Below are positions 63,150 to 64,000 of a stretch of DNA of 64,000 nt, piece after piece (within the stretch, counting starts at the first letter, position 1; each line of letters starts with the position of its first letter). The translations under genes and the position numbers were made by a program. This stretch comes from Serpula lacrymans var. lacrymans S7.9 (lineage: Eukaryota > Basidiomycota > Agaricomycetes > Boletales > Serpulaceae), in contig NW_006763297.1 of NCBI RefSeq assembly GCF_000218685.1, forward strand, positions 1,826,249 to 1,890,248. Reading direction: 5' to 3'. The notes under the pieces are model-generated. The model searched no databases and had not been told where the DNA came from. It worked only from the letters and a program-made list of their open reading frames with translations.

Positions 63150-63989
63150 TCATTTCTTCGCTCGCGATGGTTTATCGGCTGCAACAATCGAACGGCTCCT
63201 GCCACGTTTGGAGAGCGCTGAAGTCTCAGAAACTTCTTGCCTATTGGGTGGACCAGGCGTTCGACCCCTTTCTATCTGTTGGCCTCGAGATTCTATTGGT
63301 GTCGAAGATTCATCGTCGACAACCTGAGACCGTTTCGTGCTTTTTGAGATCTCGTCCATCGAGCTTGCAGCCACACGTCTTATAGAGGACTGTGGGCGAT
63401 GTGATGCATGCTCGTTTTTCATAGGACGTGACCCCTGTTTATCGCTCGTATCTTGACCGGATCGATTTTCAGTTACCCAGGCATCCAATTCATCGACGGG
63501 CGAGTCGTGACGCCTTCTGCCTCGATTCTCTGAAGTCGAGGGACGATCAACAGAGCGTGGACGATGATCGTCATTTAGAACGAATGACACTCTCCTTCCC
63601 CTCGACTTACTACGTCCCTTAACGAGAGACTTTGGACGCACAATCTCGCCATCACCTGTTGAGAGAGCAGGCGATAGAAGTTGAGGCGAAGAGGGCGGAA
63701 AGGTTGCTTGCGACGATGAAGGAGTGATCATATTGGAAAAAGACTGCGCAGGGACAGGAGTTTGATGCATGAATGGGATAGATGATGATGAAGAGTCACT
63801 TCGACTATGGAGCGGTGGGGGCGGTCTGGACTGATGGGATATATGATGTGTGGGGGTATAAGGTGGCCAAGGCGGAGGGCTAGGAAGGGAAGGCGGAGGA
63901 TATGACGGGTGAGCATATGGTGCAGGAGGTGGCGCTGAGTGCTGCATCCACGGCGGTTGCCCTGGACCTGCATGTCCATTGGAAGACAT
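63150..63989 (-). CDS. proline-rich, intrinsically disordered protein with RVSF motif
   Basis: A single uninterrupted 279-codon frame from ATG at 63989 to the stop at 63150-63152. The first 80 residues are Pro/Ser/His-rich (PPWMQHSAPPPAPYAHPSYP and similar). Residues about 120-150 hold GRSKSRGRRVSFVLNDDHRP, in which RVSF is a textbook PP1-docking RVxF motif flanked by basic residues and a PKA/CaMK-type RRxS site. The rest is basic, Arg/Ser-rich and disordered, ending PSRAKK. No domain recognised. The frame stays open at neither end beyond the given limits. Low-complexity composition could be a regulatory subunit, a nuclear or splicing-related protein, or a scaffold. I do not claim more than a possible phosphatase or kinase partner. 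Confidence 0.6.
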   Translation of the reverse strand: MSSNGHAGPGQPPWMQHSAPPPAPYAHPSYPPPSLPSPPPWPPYTPTHHISHQSRPPPPLHSRSDSSSSSIPFMHQTPVPAQSFSNMITPSSSQATFPPSSPQLLSPALSTGDGEIVRPKSLVKGRSKSRGRRVSFVLNDDHRPRSVDRPSTSENRGRRRHDSPVDELDAWVTENRSGQDTSDKQGSRPMKNEHASHRPQSSIRRVAASSMDEISKSTKRSQVVDDESSTPIESRGQQIERGRTPGPPNRQEVSETSALSKRGRSRSIVAADKPSRAKK

Positions 63990-64000
63990 GAGGAAGGAGA

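Overview
This window comes from the nuclear genome of a filamentous basidiomycete, most likely a mushroom-forming agaricomycete. Almost every gene is cut by several 45-65 nt introns with GT(A/G)(A/T)G donors and AG acceptors. Intergenic distances are short, there is no operon structure, and the content is typical of that group: small secreted KRE9/KNH-like proteins, 7-TM membrane proteins of a fungal type, and a TPR-CHAT protein with a C2-like N-terminus. I saw no rRNA, tRNA, CRISPR array, plasmid or phage feature, and no intact transposon. All exon borders were read by eye from splice signals, reading phase and protein continuity.

Layout. 1-1.8 kb: no recognisable gene. 1.8-4.3 kb (-): MON1 vesicle-fusion factor, divergent from a BTB/POZ protein at 4.6-5.7 kb (+). 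6.3-7.1 kb (-): EMC8/9. 8.0-9.5 kb (+): secreted GH5-like glycoside hydrolase, then an EBP-type sterol isomerase (9.8-10.7 kb, +). 11.2-13.0 kb (-): two tandem small secreted KRE9/KNH-like genes. 13.8-18.5 kb (+): a divergent RIF1-like gene. 18.7-21 kb (-): cyclopropane-fatty-acid-synthase-like methyltransferase. 21.2-26.3 kb (-): a full-length RIF1 with PP1-docking motifs and an MCB-rich promoter. 26.8-31.8 kb (-): two paralogous 7-TM proteins. 33.5-34.0 kb (+): a third KRE9/KNH-like gene. 34.6-36.1 kb (+): RRP36. 36.6-39.1 kb (-): TCP11/SOK1 family. 39.1-41.3 kb: no convincing gene. 41.3-43.3 kb (-): V-ATPase subunit B. 43.6-48.2 kb (-): tubulin cofactor D, divergent over about 180 bp from BUD22 (48.3-50.0 kb, +). 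50.3-51.0 kb (-): a small zinc-finger protein. 53.1-55.4 kb (+): PP2C phosphatase, convergent with NUDCD1 (55.6-57.6 kb, -). 58.1-62.8 kb (+): a large C2-like/TPR/CHAT protein. 63.2-64.0 kb (-): a proline-rich protein with an RVSF motif.

Most of the window is housekeeping: ribosome biogenesis (RRP36, BUD22), tubulin folding, vacuolar acidification and fusion (VMA2, MON1), ER membrane insertion (EMC8), replication timing (RIF1) and sterol synthesis. Three families are locally duplicated: RIF1, the 7-TM proteins and the KRE9/KNH-like proteins. The most notable items are the RIF1-like pair flanking the CFA synthase, in which one copy has lost the PP1-docking N-terminus, and the 16-repeat TPR-CHAT protein with an apparently intact His/Cys protease dyad.
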